64,000 nucleotides of DNA from Chryseobacterium flavum. Lineage in GTDB: Bacteria > Bacteroidota > Bacteroidia > Flavobacteriales > Weeksellaceae. The position numbers and the translations under genes are program-made. The notes beneath the pieces are model-generated. The model worked only from the letters and a program-made list of their open reading frames with translations, was not told the origin of the DNA and searched no databases. The stretch covers positions 62,001 through 126,000 of the forward strand of contig NZ_QNUE01000009.1 in assembly GCF_003385595.1 (NCBI RefSeq), written 5' to 3'. This document shows, piece by piece, positions 16,164 to 27,900 of this stretch (position 1 is the first letter of the stretch; every line of letters starts with the position of its first letter).

Positions 16164-16390
16164 CGAGTCATTTACTAATATCTAAACTTATGGATTAAAA
16201 TTTTCCTATTTTTTATTTTAATTACATATTGTTCATTAATCAAAAAATAAAATAATCATATTTCCCAAAGCTATTTTCGAGTCATTTACTAATATCTAAG
16301 CTTATGGACTAAAATTTTTCTATTTTCTATTTTAATACATGCTGTTTATTAATCAAAAAATAAAATAGTCACATTTCTCAAAGATGTTTT
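16164..16390. repeat. 114-bp tandem direct repeat, two copies
   Basis: 16164-16277 and 16278-16390 are two diverged copies of the same unit. Each starts CGAGTCATTTACTAATATCT and contains TTAATCAAAAAATAAAATA near its end. They differ at roughly one base in ten. No ORF spans them. Together with 16052-16163 (AT-rich, nothing seen) they fill the space upstream of the ABC locus. Confidence 0.85.
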
Positions 16391-16766
16391 TTATGTGGAC
16401 AACTGTCAGAAACTTCGAATTTAAAGTAATTATGTATAGAAGAATCAACTAACATTCCCTTTTACTTATAGTAATTTGTAATATAAAAAATCTACAAATG
16501 GTATAAATGAACAATCTCCATTTTTAGACATTTAATTAATGAATATTGTTACTGCAAAGATAAAAGCACATACAGCATGGAAGTAGCCAAAACAATGGTC
16601 GTTGTAATCAAAACAACGATAAAGCAATTTCAGTAAAAGATTTCAGCTGATGGTATTCTTGACTGTTAAACCTGGAATGTATACTATGACGTAATCAATG
16701 CCAATGATTCAGTTATCGGAATACTATATACTATTGCCTTAAGTTAAATAGCACATGGGCTGACTA
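16391..16766. other. Gene-free AT-rich stretch with coding debris
   Basis: No intact gene is seen. Short open pieces occur on the plus strand, for example ATG at 16577 reading MEVAKTMVVVIKTTIKQFQ before a stop, so the stretch is probably a decayed gene. Confidence 0.4.
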
Positions 16767-18536
16767 TTATACAGTAACTTTCAACTGCTCCACAAAATAA
16801 GAAGGAGTAAAACCTGTTTGTTGTTTAAAAGCATTGACAAACACCCTCGGCGTTACATATCCGCACTCTTCAGCAAGAGAGGCAATCTTATACTCCCTGT
16901 AAACCGGGTTTTCATAAAGCATCTTAATGATATAGTTAATGCGAAGTTCATTAATATAACTTGTAAAGTTATGATTCTTATAGGTCTTTATGACTTCTGA
17001 AAGATATTTTGTATTAGTACCCAAACTGCTGGCCATCCAGGAAAGGCTAAGTTCTTTTTTTAGATATTTTTTTGAAGCTTCAAACTTTTCAAGCTTAAGA
17101 AGTAAAGCTTTTAGTGTTTCGTCTGTAATGGTGACAGAGGGTTTTATTCCATTGCTTTCATTATTTTTTTCAGGTGTTGGTTTTATTTTACTATTTTCAT
17201 TTTCATGATGTATTTTAGCAATCAGCTCTTCATATTTTTTATGAATAACCTTATTGCTCCTTCTCCGGTATATCAGCATTCCGCCGATAATAAGGATTAG
17301 AATAACCAAAGAAATAACAGTAATTTTCTTTATTTCTTTCTCACTACTGGTTTTAGTCTCTGAAATGATCTTTTTGACAGGAACTTCCACAGCCTGTTTT
17401 TCTTCGGAATTAATACTGTCATTTAATTTTGAAAAAAGGTCAAGATATTTTTGGGAGGTTGAATTATCCCCAATTCCCAGATAAGATTTTGCCAATACCA
17501 TATATCCTACTCTCCTGTTATAAGGCATGCTGTTGGACTTTTCTAAAACCAGCATATTCTCTCCGTATTCTATAGCTTTCCTATAGTCTTTTTTCATGTG
17601 ATAAAACTCCTGAAGTGCCTGGTATAAATCTATTTTTGTAGTTAGGTTTATTTCCCCGTTCACCAGATTAAGCTGTTTTAAAGCTTCCATAAAATAGAAT
17701 TCAGACAGCTTACTATTTTTTGCTTTATTCTTAGAATCCCTGTAGTAAATTCCCAGGTTCATATTTACGGAGACCAGCATATCAATCTTTTTCTCTAAAG
17801 GTATATCTTTACTGTTACCTTTTATTTTCAAAGCTTCTTCCCTGCTTTTTTCCAGATAATACAAAACTTTTTCATCAGACCGTCCCTGATTATAAGCAGC
17901 CATATTAAAATAAGCCAAAAAAATATGCTTATGTCTGTTATCAGCCTCAGCAATCAGTTTTGCATATTTCAAAGAGGCTTCATATTCCTTAAAACTCTCA
18001 TCATACAGGCCTAGATTTTCATACAATATTGCTCTGGTATTATATAAAGTAGATAATGTTATATAATTTTTCTGCCGAATTGCCAGATCTCTGACCTGAT
18101 TTGATATTGCTAACGCTTTTTTATAATCATACATATGAGAATACACCAGCATGATATTTTTTAGCGTATTCAATTCTCCTTTTTCACAACCTACCGCCTT
18201 TGCCAGGTCATTAGCCTGCTGAAGCAATCCGAGGGCCTCTTTATTTTTTCCATCCCCATTAACAGCAATTGCTTTATCTATTAACTGATCTATCTTTTCA
18301 TTTCCAGGACATAAAATTGTTTCAGCACTTGCAGTGGAGAAAGAAAAGAAAAACAACAAAAAGATAAAAACCGTGTATAATTTTTGAAGAAACGGATTGC
18401 GGACTTCCCAAACAACATATTTTAATTTCTCAACAATTTTATCTTTTATCACAGATTCAGAATCTATGTGTTTTATATTTTGAGCAAATATTAAGGAAAA
18501 AGGAAAGGACACGAAAAATAAATAGATTTTATTCAT
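16767..18536 (-). CDS. TPR sensor with membrane anchor and AraC-type DNA-binding domain
   Basis: A 589-residue one-component regulator. The order is a hydrophobic N-terminus, TPR-like helical repeats (about residues 75-385), one membrane segment at about 408-425 (ITVISLVILILIIGGMLIY), a linker, and a C-terminal AraC/XylS HTH domain (LSWMASSLGTNTKYLSEVIK, then IASLAEECGYVTPRVFVNAF). The repeats are thought to sit in the periplasm and the HTH in the cytoplasm. The N-terminus is odd: a full signal peptide (ending IFAQ) is followed by about 35 hydrophilic residues and a second hydrophobic segment ending FSTASA. This may be a false start upstream of the true signal peptide, or a recent insertion. 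Such regulators in Chryseobacterium control surface or stress functions; no target is evident. Confidence 0.82.
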   Translation of the reverse strand: MNKIYLFFVSFPFSLIFAQNIKHIDSESVIKDKIVEKLKYVVWEVRNPFLQKLYTVFIFLLFFFSFSTASAETILCPGNEKIDQLIDKAIAVNGDGKNKEALGLLQQANDLAKAVGCEKGELNTLKNIMLVYSHMYDYKKALAISNQVRDLAIRQKNYITLSTLYNTRAILYENLGLYDESFKEYEASLKYAKLIAEADNRHKHIFLAYFNMAAYNQGRSDEKVLYYLEKSREEALKIKGNSKDIPLEKKIDMLVSVNMNLGIYYRDSKNKAKNSKLSEFYFMEALKQLNLVNGEINLTTKIDLYQALQEFYHMKKDYRKAIEYGENMLVLEKSNSMPYNRRVGYMVLAKSYLGIGDNSTSQKYLDLFSKLNDSINSEEKQAVEVPVKKIISETKTSSEKEIKKITVISLVILILIIGGMLIYRRRSNKVIHKKYEELIAKIHHENENSKIKPTPEKNNESNGIKPSVTITDETLKALLLKLEKFEASKKYLKKELSLSWMASSLGTNTKYLSEVIKTYKNHNFTSYINELRINYIIKMLYENPVYREYKIASLAEECGYVTPRVFVNAFKQQTGFTPSYFVEQLKVTV

Positions 18537-18743
18537 TTGGAATTAGTTTTTTAGAGCATAGATTAAAGATTATAATACAATTAGTAATTCACCTACCTAT
18601 CAGGTCAGAGAAACTAAATTTAAAAGGGTTTATAAGTTCATTGATCCATTCATTTAAAAAAAAAACATAAGAATCAATCTTTGTTTCAATTCTTTATGAA
18701 TCCTCATGAAATTGATCTTCCCATACTATAATTATTATTTATA

Positions 18744-18751
18744 CAAATGTA
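18744..18751 (-). promoter_or_regulatory. -7 box of the TPR-AraC regulator
   Basis: TACATTTG on the minus strand. A TTTG lies 24 nt upstream, slightly farther than usual. It would give a leader of about 200 nt. Confidence 0.45.
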
Positions 18752-18907
18752 AATGAAATATATATTTTAAAAACACAAATGCCTATTTGGGATTTTTTTT
18801 AATTATACCCAAAATTTCACAATATTTAATAACTAACTGAAATTCAGTATAGAAAATTTGTAAAACAGGTTAAATGGGAAATGAAACTTTCCGAATTATT
18901 CCTGTAT

Positions 18908-18915
18908 TAAGTTTG
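18908..18915 (+). promoter_or_regulatory. -7 box of the surface-protein cluster
   Basis: TAAGTTTG on the plus strand, 36 nt upstream of the ATG at 18951. No clear -33 box. Confidence 0.4.
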
Positions 18916-18950
18916 TACAAACATTGTGGTAGTCATATTATTGCATCAAA

Positions 18951-19526
18951 ATGATGACCGATTCTGAAAATAACATGATGAACCAACTCTTCTCTCTGCA
19001 TTATATTGGAGGGGGAAGATTTTTCTTATTGGTATTACTGCTGATTAATTTTCAGATAATTCAGGCTGTTTGCAGACATGATGAAAGCACTTTATCAGAA
19101 ACGACTCCATCCACTACCTTATTCATATCAGAAGGCACCACAATTTCCGGGATAGAAAAAATATATGTACCGGCAAAGGAAAAGATAAAGAAAAAACCGA
19201 AAAGAAAAGAGTCTTTCAAATCCGGCAAAGGAAAACAAAAGAAAAAGGAAAATATTTCCCAGCCTGTTAAAAGCCGTAGCAAAACCGTATTAATTTTCAG
19301 CAGAGACAATCAGTCAGAAAAATCCTTACTGGCTGTTTCAGATAGTGACAGGCAAAGTGTAAGACCCAGTCAGCATACCATGAAATTTTTTCTGTTTTGG
19401 AATGAAAACGAGCAGCCGGCATCCAGCCATCAACTGAAGCCTTTTCTGAAAAAAGCTTATAAAAAACATCTCCTTTCTCATTTAATTTTCTTTCAAAATT
19501 TCAACCGCCCGCCACCATCCTGCTAA
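18951..19526 (+). CDS. Basic, membrane-anchored protein at the head of the adhesin cluster
   Basis: A 191-residue protein with one hydrophobic segment (FFLLVLLLINFQIIQAVC, about residues 24-41), then LFISEGTTISGIEKIYVPAK, a long Lys-rich stretch (KIKKKPKRKESFKSGKGKQ) and a Pro/Asn C-terminus. The FISEGTTISG element recurs, as far as I remember, in short proteins that precede surface-protein clusters in Chryseobacterium, but no function is known. The isoelectric point must be very high, so it may bind nucleic acid, acidic polysaccharide or the membrane face. It is followed by 420 nt without a gene, then the secreted proteins of the cluster. Confidence 0.6.
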   Translation: MMTDSENNMMNQLFSLHYIGGGRFFLLVLLLINFQIIQAVCRHDESTLSETTPSTTLFISEGTTISGIEKIYVPAKEKIKKKPKRKESFKSGKGKQKKKENISQPVKSRSKTVLIFSRDNQSEKSLLAVSDSDRQSVRPSQHTMKFFLFWNENEQPASSHQLKPFLKKAYKKHLLSHLIFFQNFNRPPPSC

Positions 19527-19947
19527 GGACTATCATTTAACACCTCATCAGATAGTTTGATTTAACAAAAACTTCCGTATTTCAGATCTGTATTCGCCGG
19601 TTTTCCGAGCGAACAGGTAAAATCATTTCCTTATACAGGTAATGGAGAAACGTATCCTATCACAAAAAAATGGCTTATGTTCCCTTGCAGCCGGAAACTT
19701 CAGTATGGAAACTAAAAATTTGGTATACAGTATCAAGGGCTTCTCCGAAATTCCGGAATCACCTCTTTGGGCATCACAAAGCGTCAACAGCATCATTAAA
19801 TGTAAACCCATAGACTAGCAAGGATATAATTTCCATCGGCGAAGGAACCGGAGCCCGGATTTTCTTCAAACGCAAAATGATTCTTTTTGGAAGGAAACAA
19901 TATCAGGAAAAAAAAATTCATCCATATCAATAAACCTATTAAAAGTC
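19527..19947. other. Gene-free stretch with probable coding debris
   Basis: No intact gene. A plus-strand piece near 19590-19690 translates to FAGFPSEQVKSFPYTGNGET and then KKWLMFP before the frame breaks, and similar fragments follow in other frames. This looks like a decayed secreted-protein gene. No clear promoter for the downstream genes was found here. Confidence 0.4.
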
Positions 19948-20472
19948 ATGAAAAAACAATTTCTGCCCATAGCAATTTTGCTTGCTGTAACGGGTACTGT
20001 AAAATCTCAGATTGCCATAGGAAAACCGACAGTCACCAATACTTCAGTATCTCTGGAATTTGCAGATACAGAAAACAGGGGATTGATACTCCCCTATGTA
20101 GAAACGAAGACAGGAATTACAGACAACGGTACTCTCATCTATGATACCACCGATCACAAAGTAAAATACCTGAAAGATTCCGGTACATGGACCGACTTAA
20201 GTGTTGACAACACAGGAACCTCCAATATTACAATCCAGACCGGCAAAACTGAATCTGCAACCGCAAAATCGGTCATTGGATCAGCAGCGGCCACAGACAG
20301 CACCCCGGGAATACTGGTTTTATCCGATACCAACAAAGCGATGATATTACCCAAAATGGCCAGTCCGCACCTCAACATCATCGACCCTGCTCCCGGAATG
20401 ATGGCTTATGATACCGTCAAACGGCAACTCGCTGTGTATAATGGTAAAGTATGGACCTTCTGGAAACCATAG
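19948..20472 (+). CDS. Secreted surface-cluster protein, 174 residues
   Basis: A signal peptide (MKKQFLPIAILLAVTGTVKS) is followed by a beta-rich mature part with RGLILPYVETK and the C-terminal segment PGMMAYDTVKRQLAVYNGKV. The last block is similar in kind to the C-terminal end of the giant adhesin of this cluster ([17 protein letters not shown]), so both may share an end module for assembly or anchoring. It has no T9SS sorting domain. It is 34 nt upstream of the next gene and certainly cotranscribed with it. The function is probably structural, at the cell surface. Confidence 0.7.
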   Translation: MKKQFLPIAILLAVTGTVKSQIAIGKPTVTNTSVSLEFADTENRGLILPYVETKTGITDNGTLIYDTTDHKVKYLKDSGTWTDLSVDNTGTSNITIQTGKTESATAKSVIGSAAATDSTPGILVLSDTNKAMILPKMASPHLNIIDPAPGMMAYDTVKRQLAVYNGKVWTFWKP

Positions 20473-20506
20473 GCAATAACTAATTAAAAATCTAACTCTT
20501 CATAAC

Positions 20507-21913
20507 ATGAAAAAAAATACAATTCTAATAGTTTCTCTTTTTATTGGTTTCAGTGCATACGGCCAGGTAGGCATTAATACAGAATCTCCCAAGGCAACAT
20601 TGGATGTTGTTGCAAAAGCTGCCGACGTGACGGTAACAGACGGCATTATAGCACCAAGGCTTACCGGGAATCAGCTGAGAAGTAAAACATATACAGCCGA
20701 ACAGACCGGAGCACTGGTATATGTAACCGCTCCGGATACTGCTCCTGCAGGCCAAACTGTAAACGTAACCTCTATTGGGTATTATTATTTCAATGGTACC
20801 CAATGGATAAGTACAGCTGGGAATGATGTGAACATTTATAATGCCAATGGTACGCTTACTAATGCCCGCAGGATAACTTTGGGAGGAAACAGCCTGACGG
20901 TCCAGGGAACCGGCCAGTCTACCGTCTTCAATCCCAATACGGGGCTACTTCAGACAGGGCTTGCCACTTCAGCAACCAAACATGCCAGTGGAATTTTTAC
21001 AGCTGCTGATAATAATGGTAACGCAATATCCTCCCGGTTAATCTTTCAGATCTATCCCGAACAGGCTGGTCAGATTATAGCAGATAATGATGCCAGAGCC
21101 CTGGCTCTTTCTACCCATCTCACTACGCAATCAGCTCCCATCACTTTTTCCACAAGTAGAGGAAACAGTACAGAAGGAACCGAAAAAATGCGTATTACCG
21201 GTGAAGGAAATATAGGCATCAACACCGGTACACCGACCGAAAAGTTCGATAACAATGGGATTACCAGACTTCGGAGCCTTCCACTCAGTGGTACAGCTAA
21301 TGCCATTTATACTTTACCTGCCGGTAACGGAGCTTCTGCCAGTCAGGATCAAACTTTTACAGCAACCAGAACGGTAGTGGCTGATTCCAATGGAGTCCTG
21401 GGGTATGTAAATGGGTTACCTTCTACAGGAGGAGGAACTCCTCCTACAGGCAGTATCAACGTTGGGGAAACCATCTCACAGATCTATGCAGTACCATCCG
21501 CTGCCGCCAATGTGAATACATTCAATTTAGGAGCTTATGTATCAGCAAACGGTCTCCCGGCATTACCCGTTATCGATGGCTTACAGATCAATCTGCAAGG
21601 GGTGAACTCCACTTATTATGATCCAAGGATTTATAATATATCATCCGCACCACAGCTGATAAGCTTCCAATCCTTTGCTACACAAGTGAATGAAAACAGA
21701 ACATCCCTTAACAATACGGTGGCAGCAGGAAATTACCTGCAGATGGATGCCAATAATATTGTGTTCTGGACTACAACTGCAGCAGAAGTGGAAACATCAA
21801 ATGTCCAGGTACAGATTGATGCCAATACTTACAGATGGTATGAATTCAAATGGTGGTGTATGGAAATAGGTACAACAAAAAAGATTTTTCTGTCTGTAAC
21901 CCGTAAAGCATAG
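20507..21913 (+). CDS. Secreted surface protein, tail-fibre-like N-terminus
   Basis: A 468-residue exported protein. The signal peptide ends SAYGQ. Directly after it comes VGINTESPKATLDVVAKAAD, a motif frequent at the start of Bacteroidota surface proteins that resemble tail-fibre or collar proteins. The middle repeats the same theme (GEGNIGINTGTPTEKFDNNG). The rest is Thr/Asn/Gly-rich and beta-structured, with a Pro/Gly linker at about residues 305-318. No catalytic motif is visible. It belongs to one operon with the 174-residue protein before it and the 2378-residue adhesin after it (46 nt gap). Confidence 0.75.
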   Translation: MKKNTILIVSLFIGFSAYGQVGINTESPKATLDVVAKAADVTVTDGIIAPRLTGNQLRSKTYTAEQTGALVYVTAPDTAPAGQTVNVTSIGYYYFNGTQWISTAGNDVNIYNANGTLTNARRITLGGNSLTVQGTGQSTVFNPNTGLLQTGLATSATKHASGIFTAADNNGNAISSRLIFQIYPEQAGQIIADNDARALALSTHLTTQSAPITFSTSRGNSTEGTEKMRITGEGNIGINTGTPTEKFDNNGITRLRSLPLSGTANAIYTLPAGNGASASQDQTFTATRTVVADSNGVLGYVNGLPSTGGGTPPTGSINVGETISQIYAVPSAAANVNTFNLGAYVSANGLPALPVIDGLQINLQGVNSTYYDPRIYNISSAPQLISFQSFATQVNENRTSLNNTVAAGNYLQMDANNIVFWTTTAAEVETSNVQVQIDANTYRWYEFKWWCMEIGTTKKIFLSVTRKA

Positions 21914-21959
21914 AAATATAAAAGTTTCATCCCTGGAATTCTATTAAAAATCCTTTAAA

Positions 21960-24900
21960 ATGAAAAAACAAATAACCTTTTTCTTCATATTCCTCATTAT
22001 GGGCAATATGATGATTCCGGCACAGAACTGCAACATCAATGCAGGAGCCAATGCCGTCATTTGCGGCACTTCGACCAATCTGTCCGGAAGCCCGGGCGGC
22101 AGCACCTCAGGAAATCCTTTATGGACCCTGGTATCAAAGCCCTCCGGTGCACCAGACCCGGTGATTGCAACTCCCACAGGGTACAACACCAATGTCACCG
22201 GAATGACCTATCCCGGAAATTATGTGTTTCAGATTACACAGAACTGTACTACAGGAACGGCAACCTCAAAGGTAACCATTACGGCACCGGGGGATGTATC
22301 TGCCTTCACTGCAGGGCCTGACATTACCAATGTTTCCGCCATTACCGGAACTGCAACGCTGAATGCCGTAGTTCCTCCGGGATATACCCCATCGTGGACT
22401 TATTACAATATTTATAACAAAGAATATTATAATCAGACCACTACCACGAATGCAGCCATGTCTGGTACGACAACGGCAACTCCTACCCTTACCCTTACAA
22501 AGAAAGCAAATCATGACATCGATCCGGCTTATCGTGCGGTATTAAGGATAACCTCCATCAACAATCCGAACTGTTGGTACGAAGATGACGCCATTGTAAG
22601 ATTCATTCCCAATCCGCAAATCAGTCTTGCTACCATCCACAACAGATGCTATCCCTCAACAGATACTAACCGGTATATCAGTCTAAATGGGACCTCTCCA
22701 ATGTTTGCAAGCAATACAACGAATTCATCCGGAAATCCGGCATTTGGAACAACGGTTACCATGAGCGTCATGAGCCAGCCGGCAGGAGGAAATATTTCAT
22801 TTTATCAAATTAGGAATAGTTCGGTTTATTTCAATGGAGTGAATGTTCCCGGCAGCTACGTATTTACCATGACTGTTACCAATGCAAACGGAACTTATAC
22901 AACGCCTCAGATAACCTACAACTATAACGGAACCGATCCCAAACCCATAAGCTTTATTGATGCTGCATACCCTGAGCAAATGCAAAATTATTCTTCAAGT
23001 GGCAGCGGAGGTGCTGTGTATTGTAATATGGCAGGGAAAACAACACCTATTACCATCTATTTCAAGGTTGATCCCTCAGATGCAGCAACGCTTACCACCA
23101 CAGCAGGTAATTCAGGTATTGCCCCTCCCGGAGGAAATCCTACTTTGGTCCTAAACGGAGCCGGGACTACAAACAGAAATATAGTGGCCACACCACCGGC
23201 CGGAGGCTGGCGGGTGGGAACCTACGTCATTAATATATCTGCCCAAAATGGTACCTGTGGTAATAGTCATAATTATTACATCCATATTCCAGATGGTAAC
23301 CGTCCTAATGTAGCCGTGCCTAACACTACAATATGCTATACAGGATCAGGCGTTGTGACAGCAACAGTCCCTTTACCAGCTGTATACCAGGGAATAGTGA
23401 ACAGCAGCTATCTTCAGGGATTCTCCGGCAGGTATGATTTTACTTTGGTTTCCAAACCGGCCGGAGCTGCCAATCCTGTTTATGAATCCAGTAATCTCAG
23501 AACATTTACCAATACTTCCACTACAATAAGTAACCTGGATAAGCAGGGAGAATATGTCTTTAAGATAAAGGCTGTTCCTAATGCAGGAGGAGTGGATTCT
23601 GGATTTATTGATAAGGAATACACCTGTTCAGGAACTTCTCAGGAGGGTACATTCTCCATATTCGTATCGCCTCAGATCAATGCCAATGCAGGATCCAATC
23701 AAACCTTGGAAATAGGAGCATCACAAGCTTCCCTCAACGGGAACAATCCGGGAGCCTCCTCAACAGGAGTATGGAGCCTGGTTTCAAAACCAGCCGGAGC
23801 TACGGATCCTGTGATCGTTAATCCATCTCTGTATAATACCAATGTTACAGGACTTACCAGCTCAGGAACGTACACTTTCAGATGGACTGTTACCACCGGT
23901 ACCTGCAACAGCTTCAGCGACCTGACGGTTAATGTTTCGGCTCCATCTCCGGGAGGAATTACTGCAGCAGTCTGGTATAAAGCGGATGTTATTACATCCT
24001 CAGACAATACTCCTTTAAACCAATGGACTGATCAAATGGGAACAGGATACAACCTTTTACAGACTACCTCTACCCTGCAACCAACTTTTTCAAACCAAAA
24101 CACGCTGGCAAATTTCAACCCAACGGTAACCTTCAGCTCAACGGGACATGCAACCACACAAGGAGGTTTCATGGCTGCCGATCCAGGGACTGGGAAGGAA
24201 ATCATAGACCGTGCAAAGGGAAGTATCTATATTGCAGGCAAAATGAACACCTTGGGTGCAGCTGGGCTGGCAGGATTTGATCAGAGCATGGATTATCCGG
24301 GATTGCACATTTCCAATAATGCCACTACAGACAAAGTATTGTTCTATACGGCAGGAAGTGGCTACACTACCTTATCGCCTAATCTGTTTGCAGACAAGAA
24401 GCCTTTTGTAGCGGGATCTTCCTGGCTTAATGCTGCAGGGTCTACCACCTCAAATCCATTAGCTAAAGTTTGGCTGGATGGTAGTGAATCCGTTTACAAT
24501 AATACGCTGAATAATGTCAATACAGGAAATACAGCCCGTATTTTTAGAATAGGCCGTGACACCAACTGGGGAAGCCATGATGGACAAATGAATGAAATCA
24601 TTGTATTTGCCAATCCGCTTACAGCATCAGAAAAAAGTCGTGTAGATTCTTATCTGGCCGTGAAATGGGGAACGACCCTTACAGGTGACTATGTCAATTC
24701 TGCAAATAATATTGTCTGGAATGCCTCTCCTGTCTACCAAAATAATATTTTAGGTATTGCGAGGGATAATTTTTCGGCTTTATATCAAAAACAGTCACGA
24801 AGTGAGAATCCAAATCAAAAATTGGTTATCGGAGCAGGAAATTCCTTAGCGAATACCAACAGCACCAATACCAACAGCTTAGCGGAAGGCCAATTCTTAA

Positions 24901-27900
24901 TTGCAGGAGACAATGGTCTTAAGCAGGATTTAAGAACATCATTAGCCTACACTGCTGGTAGTAACGGAGAGGTAAACTTCCGTTTTGAAGCGGTCTGGAA
25001 AGTACAGAATACCGGAAATGTAGGAACAGTAACAGTAGCATGGCCAAAAGGAATAAAAAACCTTTACCTTGTACAGTCCTCTGATTCTGCTTTTGACGGA
25101 ACCGATACCTTTACCCCAATGACAACGGAGGTAACGGTAAACGGAGTGGTATACAATACAGCTAACGTAACACTAGGAAACGGACAGTACTTTACATTTG
25201 CAGGATTTGCTTATGCGCCGGGAGGTGTTGCCGGTTCAGGTTTCTGGGTAAGATCAGATGACGCGGGAAACATTGCTACAGCATGGAAAGATCATTCCGC
25301 AAATGCTGACGACATTCCGGCTGAAGGCACATGGACACTTTCGTCTGCCGACAGGGCACACAATTTCCATCCTTACACTACAGGTTACAGTACAACTAAA
25401 AATTTCCACAACCCAAATACACAACTAAATCCGAATGGTGGAACTAATCTTACTTCTTATTCTATATTTTCTGCAGTAAGGCCTACTACTTATGGTACAG
25501 GTCGTATCACAGGTATAGGCACAAATGATGGTGCTGGTTATGGGTCAAACCCTTCGATTGCAATGTTTGTTAGCGGCGGATTGGGATACCCTAATTTTTA
25601 TGAATATGAAGCTACAGCAACAACCAAGAATTTTTCAACACCGTTTGCTTTAAATACTTCAAGTGTATTCTCTGCCAGTGCTACCAATGGAATAGCAAAT
25701 GGTGGTGGTGCAGCTTATGCAGGTGGCGAAGTTAAATTAGGATTAAATGGTTTGTATGAAACCTCAAATGCCAGCAGTACCGCAAACAGATTCCAGTTTG
25801 ACGGCCCCAATCTAAGAGTAGGTTACAGTACTTACGGGACGGGTGCAGGTGTTTTCTCCGGTGACATCATGGAAGTGATTTGGTACAAACAATTATTGAC
25901 TCCTAATGAGCAGTCAAGAGTAAACACCTATCTTGCTCTAAAGAATGGAGTTACTTCAGCAGAAAATTATCTTGCTTCAAATAGTGATATTGTATGGGAC
26001 AGAACGCTTAACAACGGTTACAATAACAACATTTTCGGTATTGCAAGAGACAATATTTCTGCATTACACCAAAAACAGTCAGGAAGTATAAATGACGGCC
26101 AGAAGCTTGTGATTTCCACAACCGGATTTGCAGACAGCAATGCTGCCAATGCCACAGGTATAGCTAATGACCTGCAATATCTGATGACAGGAGATAATGG
26201 TCTGGAACAAAAGCTTAAAACACCTTTTATTTACACTGGAGCTAATGGTGCGGTTAGTCACCGTTTCGAAGCCATATGGAAAGTTCAGAATACCAATGGG
26301 ATAGGAAATATCACAGTAGCCTGGCCGGTAGGAATCGACAATCTATATCTGGTACAATCTGCCAATGAAACCTTTGACACCGGAGATACTTTTACCCCTA
26401 TGAGTAATACCATTACCGTTAACGGCACTGACTATAACACCGCTACCGTTACATTGAGTAATGGAGAGTATTTTACCTTCGCAGGACGTTTACCTAATTA
26501 TTGTGTTACCGGTGACTGTAATCCAAACACCTTTTTACACACCTCAAACCCCAACACTATAGAGTATGACAATGTGGTAAGTACCTTCCATAGTACTATG
26601 ATACGTGATGCATCAACCGGAGCTTTGATGGTATGGGGAGAAAACATGGCAAACAATGGTTCAACCAGCGTATTGAGTCCTATTGAGGTCAATAATACTA
26701 ACTATCCGGCACTTACCGGTGATATCCTCAAGTTTGCCGGCGGAAGTAGCAGCCAATCTAATGTTCAAAGAGTTGTTTTGACCACAGATGGTCTGTTTGC
26801 CTGGGGAACACAAGGGTATTTGATTTCGACAGGCCTTACAACCAGTGCAGCCTTCCAAAAAGTAAGCATAGGAACTTACGGAGTAAATGGCGGTGCACCA
26901 AAGGTAGACGGTTTACCTGACGGTGTGGCTCCTGGAGATGTCAAAATGCTGTTTGGTTCTTACAAAACATTGGCATTGACCACGTGCTCCGGCGATGTCT
27001 GGGTGTTAGCTCAAAATTCATCTCAATATGCTGATGGTGTAGCATGGTCCAGTACGACCGAACAGCTATGGCACCGGGTGCATATTAATGCATCTACTAC
27101 GCTCGACAATGTAGTTGCCATACGTGGAAATGGTTCTCGGACACTGATGGCATTAACTGCCACAGGCGAGGTATATACCTGGGGGCAAATGACATGGTTA
27201 GGAGATGGTACCCCTCAAACAATTAAAACATTTGCTACAAAAATGGCCTTACCAGCGGGTGTGACTCCAAAAATGATAGGATCAACCGGTAGTACTAATC
27301 TTACCTATTACATTTTGGGGACCAATGGTAACCTCTATAGCTTGGGGACAAACAGCAGAAGACAACTCGGAAATTTTAGCACAACGGACAGCAACGTCTG
27401 GGTACAGGTACAGAAATCGGCAACGGCGGGTGATTACCTGACCAATGTGGCCTATATCAGTCCTAATGAACACGACTATCAAGGTTTTGGTTCCATCAAT
27501 GTACTAACAGCAGATGGCAGACTATGGGCTTGGGGAACAAATGACACTAATATGATCGGCGGAGCAACTGATCCAATAAACCCAACCGAGATGCCGGGCA
27601 GTATTCCTGCTACTGATCCATACGACAATGGAAAATTGAACTGGACAGATAAGGTGATTGCTGTAGAAACCGGCGGGCATACCTCTATGATCGTTAAGGA
27701 CAATAGCCAAAAATATGGCTATGTAGGACACAGGGTTAATGGAAGTATGGGAGATGGTACAAACACCAATACTGCTGAGAATAATTATAACTTTGCTGAT
27801 ACCCCGGAAATAAATCTTTGTGGAGCAATAGTATTACCTCCAAATCCTTGTACCGGTCCGGATACAGACGGAGACGGTGTTCCTGATATGTGCGATCTGG

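Larger units (their letters stand above)
18537..18950. other. Divergent promoter region without genes
   Basis: The 414 nt between the regulator and the surface cluster hold a minus-strand -7 box TACATTTG (18744-18751) and a plus-strand -7 box TAAGTTTG (18908-18915). Nothing else was recognised. Confidence 0.5.
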
